From Candidatus Bathyarchaeota archaeon (GTDB taxonomy: Archaea > Thermoproteota > Bathyarchaeia > 40CM-2-53-6 > FEN-987): DNA of 15,333 nucleotides. Below the pieces are notes generated by a model. The model saw only the letters and a program-made list of their open reading frames with translations, was not told the origin of the DNA and did no database searches. A program made the position numbers and the translations under genes. The DNA lies in assembly GCA_022865625.1 (NCBI GenBank), contig JALHTB010000191.1, forward strand, positions 1 to 15,333, in the 5' to 3' direction. This document shows, piece by piece, positions 14,922 through 15,333 of this stretch. Every line of letters begins with the position of its first letter. Position 1 is the stretch's first letter.

Positions 14922-14931
14922 CAGTATACTG
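14922..14931. other. 10-nt perfect palindrome between the transketolase subunit genes
   Basis: CAGTATACTG is an exact inverted repeat in the 41-nt gap between the two transketolase subunit genes, with its centre about 20 nt before the downstream ATG. It might be an operator or small hairpin, or chance. It is too close to the start codon to work as an ordinary archaeal TATA box for a leadered transcript of that gene. Confidence 0.3.
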
Positions 14932-14948
14932 CCTTCATTAGATGTGGG

Positions 14949-15333
14949 CTAGGGTTGGCAAAGCTCGTCCATTGCCCAGTCTAGATCTTCTTCGCTGAAG
15001 GAAGCGTTGTGAGAGTTCGCGTCTCCCTCCAGGAAGGATAGCCCCTTGCCCTTGACGGTTCGTGCGATAATCACGGTTGGACGATCAGTGGTCCATTCTG
15101 CCACGTCAAATGAATGATGAATCTGTATGAAGTTGTGACCATCGATCTCAAGGACTTGCCACCCGAACGATCGCCACTTCCTGTCAAGAGGCTCTTTCTT
15201 CTTGATCCTCTCCGTTGCATCATCTGATTGGACACCGTTTCGGTCAATGATTGCTGTGACGTTCGAAAGGCCTAGATGACTCGCAGTCATCGCTGCCTCC
15301 CAGACCTGTCCTTCATCGCATTCGCCATCACCC
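14949..15333 (-). CDS. transketolase, N-terminal (TPP-binding) subunit, 3' part
   Basis: The last 127 residues are visible; the 5' end lies beyond the right edge. The frame stays open to position 15333. The first visible residues are the TPP/metal motif GDGECDEGQVWEAAM, closed by IIDRNGVQ about 25 residues later (the GDG...N thiamine diphosphate motif). TVKGKGLSF and a C-terminal EEDLDWAM helix follow, as in archaeal split transketolase N subunits. An ATG at 15290 is internal to this motif and is not the start. The gene heads the visible minus-strand operon, whose promoter is outside the window. Together with the C subunit it should form one active alpha2beta2-like transketolase. Confidence 0.93.
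   Translation of the reverse strand, partial: GDGECDEGQVWEAAMTASHLGLSNVTAIIDRNGVQSDDATERIKKKEPLDRKWRSFGWQVLEIDGHNFIQIHHSFDVAEWTTDRPTVIIARTVKGKGLSFLEGDANSHNASFSEEDLDWAMDELCQP

Noticed and set aside
1..15333. CRISPR arrays, insertion sequences, tRNA or rRNA genes
   Set aside because: No spaced direct repeats, transposase motifs, terminal inverted repeats or RNA gene signatures were noticed on reading both strands.

Overview
The window looks like archaeal chromosome. It encodes two enzymes of the tetrahydromethanopterin (H4MPT) C1 pathway, F420-dependent methylene-H4MPT dehydrogenase (mtd, partial) and formylmethanofuran:H4MPT formyltransferase (ftr). It also has an archaeal GHMP-type shikimate kinase, a transketolase split into two subunits, TATA-like promoter elements and many TTG starts. 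H4MPT enzymes next to a thaumarchaeal/bathyarchaeal-style aromatic cluster make a Bathyarchaeia-like member of the Thermoproteota my best guess. That assignment is inference; Thermoplasmata or an Asgard lineage is not excluded.

Layout. Positions 1-3352 are an accessory/C1 block. mtd runs leftward off the window edge. Divergent from it, ftr is followed by an MBL-fold hydrolase, and then by a radical SAM enzyme of the AmmeMemoRadiSam type. Positions 3353-3852 are not empty. They hold two degraded 5' gene fragments on the + strand: an apparent MttB-family methyltransferase N-terminus (about 3489-3623) and an unmistakable dihydroxy-acid dehydratase (ilvD) N-terminus (about 3675-3852). The ilvD remnant runs directly into the start codon of the first aromatic gene.

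Positions 3853-7000 (+) carry a chorismate mutase/aminotransferase fusion, tyrA and pheA. Positions 15333-6997 (-) carry a tightly packed operon, in transcription order: transketolase N subunit (partial), transketolase C subunit, aroF/G-type DAHP synthase, aroB, aroD, aroE, shikimate kinase, aroA, aroC. The two operons converge on a single shared CTAG that supplies both stop codons.

Together these genes cover the whole route to phenylalanine and tyrosine. Transketolase makes erythrose 4-phosphate; DAHP synthase, AroB, AroD, AroE, shikimate kinase, AroA and AroC make chorismate; the fused mutase, TyrA, PheA and the fused aminotransferase complete the amino acids. No tryptophan branch gene is present. 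The likely allosteric control points are the N-terminal ferredoxin-like domain of DAHP synthase and the C-terminal ACT domain of PheA. In the - operon, five of eight visible starts are TTG, and three junctions are 4-nt TTGA stop/start overlaps, which points to translational coupling.
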